This document shows, piece by piece, positions 26,299-35,402 of a stretch of 64,000 nucleotides of DNA. The stretch comes from RUG708 sp050946535 (GTDB taxonomy: Bacteria > Bacillota > Clostridia > Peptostreptococcales > Anaerovoracaceae): assembly GCA_050946535.1 (NCBI GenBank), contig JBMNUZ010000003.1:124001-188000 (forward strand), written 5' to 3'. The translations under genes and the position numbers were made by a program. Numbering within the stretch: the stretch's first letter is position 1; each line of letters opens with the position of its first letter. Under the pieces are notes generated by a model. That model was not told the origin of the DNA and searched no databases. It saw nothing but the letters and a program-made list of their open reading frames with translations.

Positions 26299-27609
26299 GT
26301 GGAACAAAAATCTATGAGCAGCAAAAGAAGAAACAAAATATTGAGCAGCCGGTGGTTTCAACTTGCTGTCGCTTTGTGCATCGCGGTCTGCCTGTATCTT
26401 TTCCTGGAGCATATAGACCTGCTTTTCAAGGGACTGGGCAGTCTTTTCAACTTCATTTCGCCGGTGATAATAGGTATCATCATCGCGTATGTGATGGACC
26501 CGTTGGTCAAAGTGTTCGAAAGATACGTTTTCAAGAAAGTAAGAAGAGATGTGACGAGGAGAACCCTGTCAGTAACATGCACGGTTGTCATGGTAATCGT
26601 GCTGCTGGTACTCCTGCTCGTCGTGCTCATTCCGCAGCTGATATCGAGCATTTCATACTTCCTGAATCACATGGATTCTTATGTTTCCCAGCTTCAGAGC
26701 CTGGTCAACGAAGTGGCAGGAAAGTCGGCGGCGAACAAGCTCAACCTCGACAAGCTTACTCAGGCCGGAAACGATGTACTGGACAAGATAACAGAGAAAA
26801 TCAGCGGCAACGTGGGAGATATCGTGAACACGTCGGTGTCCGTCGGCACAGGCATGTTCAACTTCGTGATTTCGTTTATTCTGGCGATATATTTCCTGCT
26901 CGACAAGAAGGGTCTTCTCAGAGGATGCAACAGGCTGATGATGGCTGTCATGAAGGACAGCGTATATGAAAAAACCATCGACTTTCTCAGCAGATGCAAC
27001 AAGATCCTCATCCGCTACATCGCGTGCGATCTGCTCGACGGATGCGTCGTGGGCGCTCTTAATTTTATATTTATGTGCATAGCCGGCTATCCGTACAAGT
27101 GGCTGATTTCGATCATCGTGGGAGTTACAAATCTGGCGCCTACGTTCGGCCCTATAGTCGGATGCGTGATCGGAGCATTCATTCTCTTGCTGGTAAATCC
27201 GATATATGCGCTAGTGTTCATATTATTCACCATCGTCCTGCAGACGTTCGACGGATATGTTTTCAAGCCGAAGCTGTTCGGCGACACTCTCGGAGTATCT
27301 TCTATCTGGATACTCATCTGCATAATCGTAGGCGGGCGCATGTTCGGAGTATGGGGCATACTCCTCGCAATACCGTTCGCGGCTATATTCGACTTCGTAT
27401 ACCATGAAACGATCATGACACGTCTCGAGAAAAGGAAGAAGCGCAAGGCAGAAGCTGCAGAAGCAGAAAATTCCGGCGGTTCAGGTGGATCGGGCGGATC
27501 AGAAGGAACGCTGCCGGAGGATCATGAAACCGGGCCTGGCGGATCAGAAGAAACTCAGCCGGAAGATCCTGGAACGGGTCCCGGTGCAGGGGAGCCAGCG
27601 GGAGATTGA
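26299..27609 (+). CDS. AI-2E family (YtvI/PerM-like) membrane transporter
   Basis: This is a 436-residue integral membrane protein of the AI-2E/UPF0118 family. Two N-terminal helices (about 16-60) are followed by a third, a soluble stretch of about 110 residues and a block of C-terminal helices containing GVTNLAPTFGPIVGCVIGA and the conserved LFGDTLGVSSIWILI. Substrate is unknown; family members include sodium/proton antiporters and possible small-molecule exporters. Start is GTG 26299 or ATG 26314. The last ~54 residues are a Gly/Ser/Pro/Glu tail with two 16-residue copies (GGSEGTLPEDHETGPG and a variant), outside the family domain. Confidence 0.85.
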   Translation: MEQKSMSSKRRNKILSSRWFQLAVALCIAVCLYLFLEHIDLLFKGLGSLFNFISPVIIGIIIAYVMDPLVKVFERYVFKKVRRDVTRRTLSVTCTVVMVIVLLVLLLVVLIPQLISSISYFLNHMDSYVSQLQSLVNEVAGKSAANKLNLDKLTQAGNDVLDKITEKISGNVGDIVNTSVSVGTGMFNFVISFILAIYFLLDKKGLLRGCNRLMMAVMKDSVYEKTIDFLSRCNKILIRYIACDLLDGCVVGALNFIFMCIAGYPYKWLISIIVGVTNLAPTFGPIVGCVIGAFILLLVNPIYALVFILFTIVLQTFDGYVFKPKLFGDTLGVSSIWILICIIVGGRMFGVWGILLAIPFAAIFDFVYHETIMTRLEKRKKRKAEAAEAENSGGSGGSGGSEGTLPEDHETGPGGSEETQPEDPGTGPGAGEPAGD

Positions 27610-27656
27610 CTCCAGAGCACGGATTAATTGGATGTTCGGAGAAGCGAAAGGTTTTT

Positions 27657-28763
27657 ATGGATAATTCAGAGAAAAATACAAACCGTTCAAAAACCAAAAA
27701 AGCAGCCGCCAGATGGATCGCAGCAGTGATTGCGGTCCTTCTAGCGGCTCTCGCTGTTATCGCGGCGATGAACGCTGTGGTCGATCCGTTTTTCCACTTT
27801 CACGGACCGTTAGACGGTCTGCAGTATCCGATAGACAACGAACGCTACCAGAACGACGGCATAACCAGAAATTTCGATTACGACGCGATCATCACAGGAT
27901 CGTCGATGGCCGAAAACTTCAAGACGAGCCAGTTCGACGAACTTTTCGGAGTGAAGTCCATAAAAGTTCCTTTCTCGGGCGGCCGCTACAAAGAGGTAAA
28001 CGACAACATCACGCGCTCGTACGAGTCGGGCCACGATCTTAACATAGTATTGCGGTCGCTGGATTACAGCCTCCTGGTGCTCGACAAAGACGATGTATAT
28101 CCAGGGGCTGAGTATCCGACTTATCTCACCGACGACAATCCGTTCAACGATATCAAATATCTGCTGAATCTGACAGTGTTCTTCGACGACACGCTTCGCG
28201 TGTTTTCATATACTAATTCGGGACAGAAGACGACTTCGTTCGACGATTACCAGAACTGGATGGACGATTCAGAGTTCGGCGCCGACGTGGTCTTCAGCAC
28301 ATATACGCTCGGGACACCGGCCAAAACGGAGAAGAAGCTTTCGGATCACGACAGGGAACTCATACGCGGCAATCTCGAACAGAACGTGATCAGCCAGGCG
28401 GAGGCGCACCCGGAGACGACGTTCTACATCTTTTTCCCGCCGTACAGCATTGCTTACTGGGACGAGCTGAACAACGAGAAGAAGATAAACTGGCGGATCG
28501 ACGCCGAGGAGTACGCGATAGATATGCTGCTCAAATGCGACAACATAAAGCTTTTCTCGTTCTCAACGAGATACGATATAACGTGCAACCTCGACAATTA
28601 CAAGGATCAGGCCCATTTCAAGAGCTGGATAAACGATCAGATACTGGAATGGATAAGCAGGGATGAATATCAAATCACCGAGCAGAATGAAGAGGAATAT
28701 ATTTCGGAGATCCGGAACTTCTACGGTTCCTACGACTATTCGTCTCTTCATGGAGATAATTAA
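27657..28763 (+). CDS. Membrane-anchored SGNH-like protein paired with MBOAT
   Basis: This 368-residue protein has a basic N-terminus, one membrane helix (about residues 17-39) and an extracellular domain. ITGSSMAENFKTSQ matches the first block of SGNH hydrolase-like proteins (nucleophile Ser in GxS), and KDQAHFKSW near residue 320 could supply the later catalytic His. Such proteins commonly act with an MBOAT protein in O-acylation of cell-surface polymers, like DltD/DltB or PatB/PatA. The next gene, three bases away, is an MBOAT. The exact polymer and acyl group cannot be determined. Confidence 0.7.
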   Translation: MDNSEKNTNRSKTKKAAARWIAAVIAVLLAALAVIAAMNAVVDPFFHFHGPLDGLQYPIDNERYQNDGITRNFDYDAIITGSSMAENFKTSQFDELFGVKSIKVPFSGGRYKEVNDNITRSYESGHDLNIVLRSLDYSLLVLDKDDVYPGAEYPTYLTDDNPFNDIKYLLNLTVFFDDTLRVFSYTNSGQKTTSFDDYQNWMDDSEFGADVVFSTYTLGTPAKTEKKLSDHDRELIRGNLEQNVISQAEAHPETTFYIFFPPYSIAYWDELNNEKKINWRIDAEEYAIDMLLKCDNIKLFSFSTRYDITCNLDNYKDQAHFKSWINDQILEWISRDEYQITEQNEEEYISEIRNFYGSYDYSSLHGDN

Positions 28764-28765
28764 GT

Positions 28766-30232
28766 ATGCTGTTTAATTCGTACATATTCATATTTCTGTT
28801 TCTGCCGCTCGTGATGATCGGATATTTCTCGCTGAATCACTTCAAGAAGTACAAAACCGCGGAAGTATTCCTGATAGGCATGTCGCTGTGGTTTTACGGA
28901 TACTACAACCCGAAGTACCTTTTCATCATATGCACGAGCATAGTGGCAAACTATATACTTTCGAGAGCGCTCAACCATATTTCCGATGCGAGAACCGCAC
29001 TCCGGCGTCTGGTTCTCATCATCGGCCTGATAGGGAACGTCGGGGCTATTTTCTATTACAAATATTACGACTTCTTCATCGAGAACATAAATGCTGCGTT
29101 CGACACGTCGTTCAATCTGCGGCACGTCGTTCTTCCGCTCGGTATAAGTTTCTTCACATTCCAGCAGATCTCGTATCTTGTCGATTCTTACAGGCGCGAG
29201 ACGAAGGGTTACGGTTTCATCGAATACGCGCTTTTCGTAGTGTTCTTCCCTCAGCTGATAGCTGGGCCGATCGTGCTTCACAGCGAAGTGATACCGCAGT
29301 TCAGGGATATCAAGAAGAAAAAGATCGACGCGGAGAATCTCTCGCGCGGCATCTACACATTTTCCGTAGGACTTTTCAAAAAGGTAATATTAGCGGACAC
29401 ATTCGGCCGCGCGGTGACGTGGGGATACGGCACGACGGACACTCTTTCCTCGATGGAGGCTATAATCGTGTCGCTCTGCTACACGTTCCAGCTGTATTTC
29501 GACTTCAGCGGCTACTGCGATATGGCGAACGGGCTCGGGCGCATGCTGAACATAGAGCTCCCGTGGAATTTCAACTCGCCGTACAAAGCGACTTCGATAA
29601 TAGACTTCTGGAACAGGTGGCACCTGACGCTGACGCGATTCCTCAGACAGTACATCTACTTCCCGCTCGGCGGAAGCTACAAGGGAAACTTCAGGACATA
29701 CCTCAATATCATGATAGTCTTCCTCGTAAGCGGCATCTGGCACGGCGCCGACTGGACGTTCATTGCCTGGGGCCTCATTCACGGAATGTTCAACTGCCTC
29801 GAAAGAGCATTCAAGAAGCAGCGGGCGAAGATGAACGGCATATTCCAGTGGATACTTACATTTTCTCTGGTGAATCTGCTCTGGGTTCTGTTCCGTGCCG
29901 ACACTTTCACACAGGCGGCGGCGATGATAAAGAAGATGATCGTGATGGACGACTTCACGGTCCGCGGCGATCTCACAGGCTGCTTCAACCTCAGCGAACT
30001 CAATTTCCTCGATTCGCACGTGGGAATACTCGAGCTGCTCTCATCGAACATCTGGGGATTCAATATGTGGTGTTTCCTGATAGCTGCGCTCGTGATAGTG
30101 CTCAACTTCAAGAACCTGAGCGAGATAGAGTTCCGCCCGACAGCCGGAAGAGCCGCTGTATCGGTATTCTTCCTCTTCTGGTCGATCACGTCGCTCACGG
30201 GTGTATCGGTATTCCTTTACTTCGGATTTTAA
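28766..30232 (+). CDS. MBOAT family O-acyltransferase (DltB/AlgI-like)
   Basis: This is a 488-residue polytopic membrane protein of the MBOAT superfamily, with about a dozen predicted helices. Diagnostic are LPLGISFFTFQQISYLVD, FPQLIAGPIV, FDFSGYCDMANGLGRML, FWNRWHLTLTRFLRQYIYFP and the catalytic-His motif SGIWHGADWTFIAWGLIHG. Members pass an acyl group across the membrane for transfer onto an extracellular acceptor. Pairing with the upstream SGNH-like protein supports surface polysaccharide or teichoic acid acetylation. No dltA/dltC-like genes are present, which argues against D-alanylation. Confidence 0.88.
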   Translation: MLFNSYIFIFLFLPLVMIGYFSLNHFKKYKTAEVFLIGMSLWFYGYYNPKYLFIICTSIVANYILSRALNHISDARTALRRLVLIIGLIGNVGAIFYYKYYDFFIENINAAFDTSFNLRHVVLPLGISFFTFQQISYLVDSYRRETKGYGFIEYALFVVFFPQLIAGPIVLHSEVIPQFRDIKKKKIDAENLSRGIYTFSVGLFKKVILADTFGRAVTWGYGTTDTLSSMEAIIVSLCYTFQLYFDFSGYCDMANGLGRMLNIELPWNFNSPYKATSIIDFWNRWHLTLTRFLRQYIYFPLGGSYKGNFRTYLNIMIVFLVSGIWHGADWTFIAWGLIHGMFNCLERAFKKQRAKMNGIFQWILTFSLVNLLWVLFRADTFTQAAAMIKKMIVMDDFTVRGDLTGCFNLSELNFLDSHVGILELLSSNIWGFNMWCFLIAALVIVLNFKNLSEIEFRPTAGRAAVSVFFLFWSITSLTGVSVFLYFGF

Positions 30233-30517
30233 CGGCCGGTATCTGACGGGCGGCAGGAACGCTGCTGCAGCACAGATGCAGCTCAGATGAAACGTGGCAG
30301 GAACATAGATAAAGCGTGCCAGGAACTTGAAAAGTTAACGGAAGATTGTTAATTATTACAAATTCTCATATGGTACCAAAGGTATGATTTTTACTTGTGT
30401 ATAGCTATAATTTACGCTGCAATGTAGAGAATAACCGGAAAAGATGTTAAAATTAATACTAAGTATACAGACGATATTTCTCTATTGATGATTATTCAGA
30501 TTTGGAGGGAAGTTATA

Positions 30518-31675
30518 ATGGATTTTACACTGACTGACGAACAGAAAGCCTGGAGAGACAAGGCGAGAAAATTTGCTGAGGAATACATCGAGCCGGTAGC
30601 TCCGGAGCTCGATGCCAAGGGCGAATTCCCTTTCGATAACGTAAAGCGCATGGCAGATCTAGGATTCCTCGGCATGCCTTTCCCGAAGGAATACGGCGGC
30701 CAGGGAACTGACTACGTTTCCTATGTTACATGTGTAGAAGAGATAGCAAAGAAGGACGCTTCCCACGCTATCATCCTTTCATCCAATAATTCACTCGTAG
30801 GCGGACCTATTTACAAATTCGGTACAGAAGAGCAGAAGAAAAAATATCTGCCTGATCTTCTCACAGGACGTAAGATCGGTTCGTTCTGCCTGACTGAAAA
30901 AGACGCAGGCACCGATTCCTCGAGACAGAAGGCGACTGCGGTAGACAAAGGCGACTACTTCCTGCTGAACGCAGACAAGAAGTTCATCACGAACGGCGGA
31001 ATCGCAGAGACCTATATCGTTTTCGCCATGACAGACAGGAGCCAGGGCTTGAAGAACGGCATTTCGGCATTCATCGTCGAAGGCGACTGGGAAGGCGTTT
31101 CGGTGGGCAAGATCGAGCAGAAGATGGGTATCAGAGCTTCACAGACCGCGGAAATGCACTTCAAGGACGTAAAAGTCCCTAAGGAGAACCTGCTCGGAGA
31201 GCTCGGACAGGGCTTCTGGATCGCGATGGATACTCTCGACGGAGGCAGAATAGGCGTAGGAGCACAGTCGCTCGGCATCGCTCAGGAAGCTTTCGACCTC
31301 ATGACGAGCTACATGATGGAAAGAGAGCAGTTCGGAGTCAAGCTCGGAAAACTCGATACCCTGAGATTCGAAGTCGCAAAGACAAAGATACAGCTCGATT
31401 CCGCTAGACTTCTCGTGTACAGAGCTGCAAACTACAAAGATCTCGGACTTCCGTACAAAGAGGCGGCAGCTATGGCCAAATATGCAGCTTCGCGCGCAGC
31501 CGTAGATCTTACAAGACAGTCGATACAGTATCACGGCGGATACGGCTACATGACGGATCGCCCTATCGAGCGCATGTACAGAGACGCCAAGATCACTGAA
31601 ATATATGAAGGAACAAACGAGGTTCAGCAGATGGTTATCGCATCGTGCACATTCGATGTTCCGCAGAACAAATAA
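30518..31675 (+). CDS. Acyl-CoA dehydrogenase
   Basis: This 385-residue flavoprotein oxidises acyl-CoA to enoyl-CoA. It has the N-terminal helical domain, the FAD-binding segment FCLTEKDAGTDSSRQKAT and the C-terminal IYEGTNEVQQMVIA, where Glu is the expected catalytic base of the short-chain (butyryl-CoA-like) class. GGAGGGA precedes ATG 30518; earlier in-frame ATGs at 30485/30488 lack support. etfA/etfB are not adjacent, unlike the common clostridial bcd arrangement. The 285 bases before it are AT-rich near the gene, with TATAAT at 30406-30411 but no good -35, and contain three GGCAGGAAC-like copies. Confidence 0.93.
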   Translation: MDFTLTDEQKAWRDKARKFAEEYIEPVAPELDAKGEFPFDNVKRMADLGFLGMPFPKEYGGQGTDYVSYVTCVEEIAKKDASHAIILSSNNSLVGGPIYKFGTEEQKKKYLPDLLTGRKIGSFCLTEKDAGTDSSRQKATAVDKGDYFLLNADKKFITNGGIAETYIVFAMTDRSQGLKNGISAFIVEGDWEGVSVGKIEQKMGIRASQTAEMHFKDVKVPKENLLGELGQGFWIAMDTLDGGRIGVGAQSLGIAQEAFDLMTSYMMEREQFGVKLGKLDTLRFEVAKTKIQLDSARLLVYRAANYKDLGLPYKEAAAMAKYAASRAAVDLTRQSIQYHGGYGYMTDRPIERMYRDAKITEIYEGTNEVQQMVIASCTFDVPQNK

Positions 31676-31708
31676 TATTAAGGAATCAGGAAAGACAGGA
31701 AGTACCAA

Positions 31709-32896
31709 ATGGAAAAAGATTTCAGCAAGAGACTCAGTTACGAGGCAAAGTGGGTAGAAGTAGACCTTGATGCTCTGGCATTCAACATCAAAAGCATCAG
31801 AGCCAAGGTCGGAGACAAACGTTTCTGCGCTGTAGTCAAGGCAAACGCAGAGGGCAACGGCGTCGAAGGCGTCATCAATACATTCCTCGAGAACGGAACG
31901 GATCAGTTCGCCGTTTCATCGCTCAATGAAGCGCTCGAGCTCAGGAGATTCATTCCTGAAGACATCGACGTTCTCGTTCTCGGAAACATGCCTTACGGAA
32001 GCGAAGAAGTTTCGATCAATGCGAATCTCCAGCATGCCATCACTTCATATGAGAAGGCAGAGCTGCTTTCCAAGACTGCTGTAAAGCTCGGAAAGAAAGC
32101 GAAATGCCACATCGCTGTGGATACAGGAATGACGAGAATCGGATTCATGCCGGATGAAAAGGGAGCGGAAGAGGTCGTCAGGATCTCAAAACTGCCGGGC
32201 CTCGATCTCGAAGGTATCTTCACTCACTATGCAAGAGCCGACGAAGCTGATAAATACTGGGCGAAGAAGCAGTGGAAGAAATACACGGACTTCGTGGATC
32301 TGCTCGCTTCAAAGGGCATCACGTTCAGAATCAGGCACACTTCGAACAGTGCGGCCATCATGGAGCTGCCGGAGACTTACTGCGACATGGTAAGGCCTGG
32401 CATCATCCTCTACGGTATCTACCCATCATCAGAAGTACTTCCTGAAAACCTTGAAATAAAGCCTGTTATGACTTGGAAGACGCGCATCACGCACGTCAAG
32501 ACTCTCGAAGAGGACAGACAGGTCGGATACGGCGGAAAGTACACGGCACATGCCGGAGACAAGATCGCCACACTGGCTATCGGATACGCTGACGGTTACA
32601 CGAGAGCGCAGAGCGGCCACGCTGAAGTTCTCTACAAAGGAAAGAGAGTTCCGATTCGCGGAAATATCTGCATGGACCAGTGCATGATAGACGTTACGGG
32701 ATTCGACGATGTGAAGGTCGGCGACGAAGTAGTCCTCATGGGAGTTTCGGGCGACGAATTTATCTCGGCCGACGAGATAGCAGCAAGATACAATACGATC
32801 GGATATGAAGTCGTCTGTGCGGTAAACAGACGTGTCCCGCGCTACTACTTCAAGGACGGAAAGCTCGTCAACTGCATCGATTATCTCGAAAGATAA
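31709..32896 (+). CDS. alr: Alanine racemase-like PLP enzyme
   Basis: This 395-residue fold type III PLP enzyme interconverts L- and D-amino acids, probably alanine for peptidoglycan. The PLP lysine sits in VVKANAEGNG, the second catalytic Tyr in IGYADGYTR, and HTSNSAAIMELP, MVRPGIILYGIYP and NICMDQCMIDV are family signatures. Two positions are odd: the usual KANAYGHG is KANAEGNG, putting Glu where a PLP-phosphate-binding Tyr is expected, and the carbamylated-Lys position before DTGMTRIGF is Ala. Another amino acid racemase is possible. It follows the dehydrogenase by 33 bases and ends at a terminator. Confidence 0.82.
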   Translation: MEKDFSKRLSYEAKWVEVDLDALAFNIKSIRAKVGDKRFCAVVKANAEGNGVEGVINTFLENGTDQFAVSSLNEALELRRFIPEDIDVLVLGNMPYGSEEVSINANLQHAITSYEKAELLSKTAVKLGKKAKCHIAVDTGMTRIGFMPDEKGAEEVVRISKLPGLDLEGIFTHYARADEADKYWAKKQWKKYTDFVDLLASKGITFRIRHTSNSAAIMELPETYCDMVRPGIILYGIYPSSEVLPENLEIKPVMTWKTRITHVKTLEEDRQVGYGGKYTAHAGDKIATLAIGYADGYTRAQSGHAEVLYKGKRVPIRGNICMDQCMIDVTGFDDVKVGDEVVLMGVSGDEFISADEIAARYNTIGYEVVCAVNRRVPRYYFKDGKLVNCIDYLER

Positions 32897-33010
32897 CTGG
32901 GCAGCTGGACCGCTGCAGGAATCTTATGCGGGGGAGCATCTGATCACTCGCAGGACGTTTCCGGTTCCAAGAGATTTCCGGCAGATATCGGCACATATTA
33001 TGATATTAAC

Positions 33011-33046
33011 AAAGCCTGTTCCGCTGATGCGGAGCAGGCTTTTCTG
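33011..33046 (+). terminator. Intrinsic terminator after alr
   Basis: A 14-bp stem with one G-T pair (33011-33024 with 33029-33042), loop TGAT, then TTCTGCTTTTT. It ends the acyl-CoA dehydrogenase-alr unit. Confidence 0.88.
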
Positions 33047-33095
33047 CTTTTTGACGTAAATTCAGTTTATCTGTAAATTCAGCTCATTTGTGTTT

Positions 33096-33103
33096 GTTCA
33101 TCG
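33096..33103. repeat. Left 8-bp target site duplication of the IS element
   Basis: GTTCATCG directly outside the left inverted repeat is identical to the bases directly outside the right end (34455-34462). Confidence 0.9.
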
Positions 33104-34454
33104 GCTAGTGTCAATATTTGTTCGCAAAAATTTTTTCGGGCTCATGCATGAATGATTACGCTACCTCTTCATTAAGCAGGGAGGCAACAGCCTCTTTACG
33201 TATATAGCTTGTGGATGTTGACCATTCCTCGGCATATTCCATCAGATAGGTTGTAATCAGACGCACGTAGGAAGATTCATTCGGAAAAATCCCGATCACA
33301 TTTGTTCTTCGGCGTATTTCCCGATTCAGCCTTTCGATCATGTTGCTGGAAGAAATCTTTCGATGGTCCATTTCAGGAAAACTAAAGAATGTAAGGGAAT
33401 CTTCCAGTCCATCCTCAAGGCAGCGGATTGCTTCTGAATATCTGGAACCGTACTTCTTGATCAGGATTTCAGCTCGTTCCCGTGCTATGTCTGCGTTTGG
33501 AGCAAGCCAAATCATCTTCAACTCTGCGGCAATAGTTTTCTTCTGCCTCTGAGGTATATGAGCCAGTATATTCCGCATAAAGTGAACCTTACAGCGCTGC
33601 CAGGAAGCCCCTGGGAAGCTCTGTTTAATCGCGGTAACAAGACCTTTATTCGCATCGCTGATGATCAGTTTTGGTGTAACAAGCCCTCGATCCTTCAGCC
33701 CGTTGAAAACGCATTTGTATGCATCGCAGGATTCGTCTGCCATCGGGTCCACGGAAAGAATATCTCGCTTGCCGGTTTCATCAACACCGCAGACAACAAT
33801 GATTGCCTCGCTGATGACGCGACCGTCAATGCGAACGTCCTCGTAGAGAGCATCCGTCCACAGGATCGGATATTTTTTCCCTTCCAAAGATCGATTGCGG
33901 AAAGCATCAACTTGTTCGTTCAGACCGCGTGTCATTTCGCTGACCTGCGATCTGGAGATATTCTCAATGCCAAGTTTCTTTGCCAGCCGTTCAATCTTTC
34001 GGGTGGAAACACCGTTAATGTAGGCTTCCTGAACGACCTGCACCAAAGCTGCTTCGCTGCGTTTGTAGGCATTCACGAAAAACGGAATATAGCCGCCCTT
34101 ACGAACCTTAGGTACCATTAAGTAAATCGTTCCAAGGCGTGTATCCAGGCGGCGAGGGCGGTAGCCCGAACGATAACCGGATCTATCGTCAGACTGCTCG
34201 CTTTTAGCAGCGTTCAGCTGAGCTGATACTTCAGCCTCCATCATTTGCTCACAAAGCCATTCCAGCATGCTGAGCATAGGATCAGGCTGATTCATAAAAC
34301 TGAATAGTAACGATGAAAGATTTGTGTTATTCTGAGTATAAGCCATTGAGAGTTCTCCTTTGTAAATGAGTTTTTTTAGTCACAAATCATTCTACATGAG
34401 CCTCAATGGCTTTTCTAGTCTATTCAATTTTTGCGAACATTATTGTACTCTATC
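33104..34454 (-). mobile_element. IS256-family insertion sequence, complete
   Basis: This is a 1351-bp element with one transposase gene and imperfect terminal inverted repeats of about 29 bp. The outer bases pair as GCTAGTGT with the complement GATAGAGT, and the inner 14 bases (TGTTCGCAAAAATT) match exactly. Flanking 8-bp direct repeats GTTCATCG fit the 8-9 bp duplications of IS256. The open frame and intact ends suggest a recent, possibly active copy. It sits between the alr terminator and the 3' end of the Sel1 gene and disrupts neither. Confidence 0.93.
33156..34346 (-). CDS. IS256-family transposase
   Basis: This 396-residue mutator-type DDE transposase moves the surrounding element. 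The likely catalytic triad lies in LWTDALYEDVR (Asp), LIISDANKGL (Asp) and NMIERLNREIRRRT (Glu), with the family motif CKVHFMRNILA (C/DxxH) between the last two. AAAGGAG lies well placed upstream of the ATG at 34346. The frame has no stop or shift. Its codon use differs from neighbours in having fewer AGA-rich, TCG/GAC-rich stretches, consistent with transfer. Confidence 0.95.
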   Translation of the reverse strand: MAYTQNNTNLSSLLFSFMNQPDPMLSMLEWLCEQMMEAEVSAQLNAAKSEQSDDRSGYRSGYRPRRLDTRLGTIYLMVPKVRKGGYIPFFVNAYKRSEAALVQVVQEAYINGVSTRKIERLAKKLGIENISRSQVSEMTRGLNEQVDAFRNRSLEGKKYPILWTDALYEDVRIDGRVISEAIIVVCGVDETGKRDILSVDPMADESCDAYKCVFNGLKDRGLVTPKLIISDANKGLVTAIKQSFPGASWQRCKVHFMRNILAHIPQRQKKTIAAELKMIWLAPNADIARERAEILIKKYGSRYSEAIRCLEDGLEDSLTFFSFPEMDHRKISSSNMIERLNREIRRRTNVIGIFPNESSYVRLITTYLMEYAEEWSTSTSYIRKEAVASLLNEEVA

Positions 34455-34462
34455 GTTCATCG
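34455..34462. repeat. Right 8-bp target site duplication of the IS element
   Basis: GTTCATCG, identical to 33096-33103. Removing the IS and one copy restores a continuous sequence running into the 3' end of the Sel1 gene. Confidence 0.9.
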
Positions 34463-34474
34463 TTCAGCCGCCGT

Positions 34475-35182
34475 TTATTTATCGTCTCCAGATTCAGCTC
34501 CAGATTCAACGCCGAGGCGTTCGAGCGCTTCGATGGCGTTTTCCTCACCGGCATCGGCGGCCATTTTGTAAAGCTCGACGGCGCGGTCCATATTTTTCTC
34601 GATACCGTAGCCTTCTTCGTAAAACAGAGCCATGTTCGTGACAGATACAGGATCGCCGATGGCTCCTGCCATCATGAAATTGTAGTATGCTTTCTCGGGA
34701 TCCTCTTCGGTGATTTTTCCTTCTGCGTAGATTCGGCCGAGCTCCCTGTAGCATCTGTAGTCTCCGTCGAGGGCGCCTTCCGAATACAGTGCGATGGCCT
34801 TCTCGTAATCAGGCTTGTCCAGAATGCCTTTTTCGGCGTATACGGCGAGAAAATAGCAGGCGCCCTTCCGGCATCCGCGTTCTCTTGCTATTCTGAAGAC
34901 CTGATGAGCCGTCTTGTAGTCTGGTTCATCATTCCAGCCCCAGAACAGGCTCTTTCCGTAATTGTAGATTCCTTCAGAGCTTCCGGCAAAACCTGCGAGC
35001 ATATACCAGCGTGCCGCTCGCCTGAGCTGCTGCTGAGCTTCGTGTTTCATGCCCATCGCATTCATCGCGTCTGGCTTGCCGTCGAGCGCATCTTTCTTCA
35101 GCTCTGCAGGATCGACGGCCAATGCTTTCTCGAGAGTGCTGTATTTTCCGTAGATGTCTTTCTTTTCTTCGTCGCTTGCCAT
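34475..35182 (-). CDS. Sel1-repeat (TPR-like) protein
   Basis: This 235-residue protein is built of Sel1-like helical repeats, for example YNYGKSLFWGWN, CYRELGRIYAEGKITEEDPE and TNMALFYEEGYGIEKNMDRA. Sel1 repeats mediate protein-protein contacts. No signal peptide or enzyme domain is seen, so the role is unknown. The frame is open to 35266, but GGAGG just before the ATG at 35182 and the protein-like start MASDEEKKD fix the start there. The IS256 element lies 20 bases beyond its stop. Confidence 0.85.
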   Translation of the reverse strand: MASDEEKKDIYGKYSTLEKALAVDPAELKKDALDGKPDAMNAMGMKHEAQQQLRRAARWYMLAGFAGSSEGIYNYGKSLFWGWNDEPDYKTAHQVFRIARERGCRKGACYFLAVYAEKGILDKPDYEKAIALYSEGALDGDYRCYRELGRIYAEGKITEEDPEKAYYNFMMAGAIGDPVSVTNMALFYEEGYGIEKNMDRAVELYKMAADAGEENAIEALERLGVESGAESGDDK

Positions 35183-35236
35183 TTTAAACCTCCGGTGAGT
35201 GCTTAAGCGGGTTATAACATTCGGTTCCCTAATAAT

Positions 35237-35266
35237 AATATTCTTGCCGATGAAACGATTTGTCAA
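35237..35266 (-). promoter_or_regulatory. Possible promoter of the Sel1-repeat gene
   Basis: On the minus strand TTGACA (35261-35266) is followed after 18 bases by AATATT (35237-35242), about 55 bases before the start. The -35 is perfect and the -10 is weak. Confidence 0.45.
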
Positions 35267-35361
35267 TACAACATTTTTCTAAATACATCTTACCATGAGC
35301 TTATCATGCTCGCGATTTCGGTAAATCCAACGGATCTGAGCATCGGAAACATGCGCCGCAA

Positions 35362-35401
35362 AATATTCAGTATGTATTTATATAAATACATACTGAATAT
35401 T
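35362..35401. promoter_or_regulatory. 40-bp perfect palindrome, probable metal-sensor operator
   Basis: The 40 bases from 35362 to 35401 are identical to their own reverse complement, centred at 35381/35382; the inner part reads TATGTATTTATATAAATACA and the outer part begins AATATTCAG. It abuts the -35 box of the metal resistance operon. ArsR/SmtB sensors bind AT-rich inverted repeats with ATTCA/TGAAT-like arms, which are present. A second 8-bp inverted repeat (AAACATAT, 35439-35446 with 35459-35466) lies just downstream of the -10. Confidence 0.75.
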
Positions 35402-35402
35402 A

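Noticed and set aside
34475..35182. IS256 insertion truncating the Sel1 gene
   Set aside because: The Sel1 stop lies 20 bases outside the element and the reading frame ends naturally.
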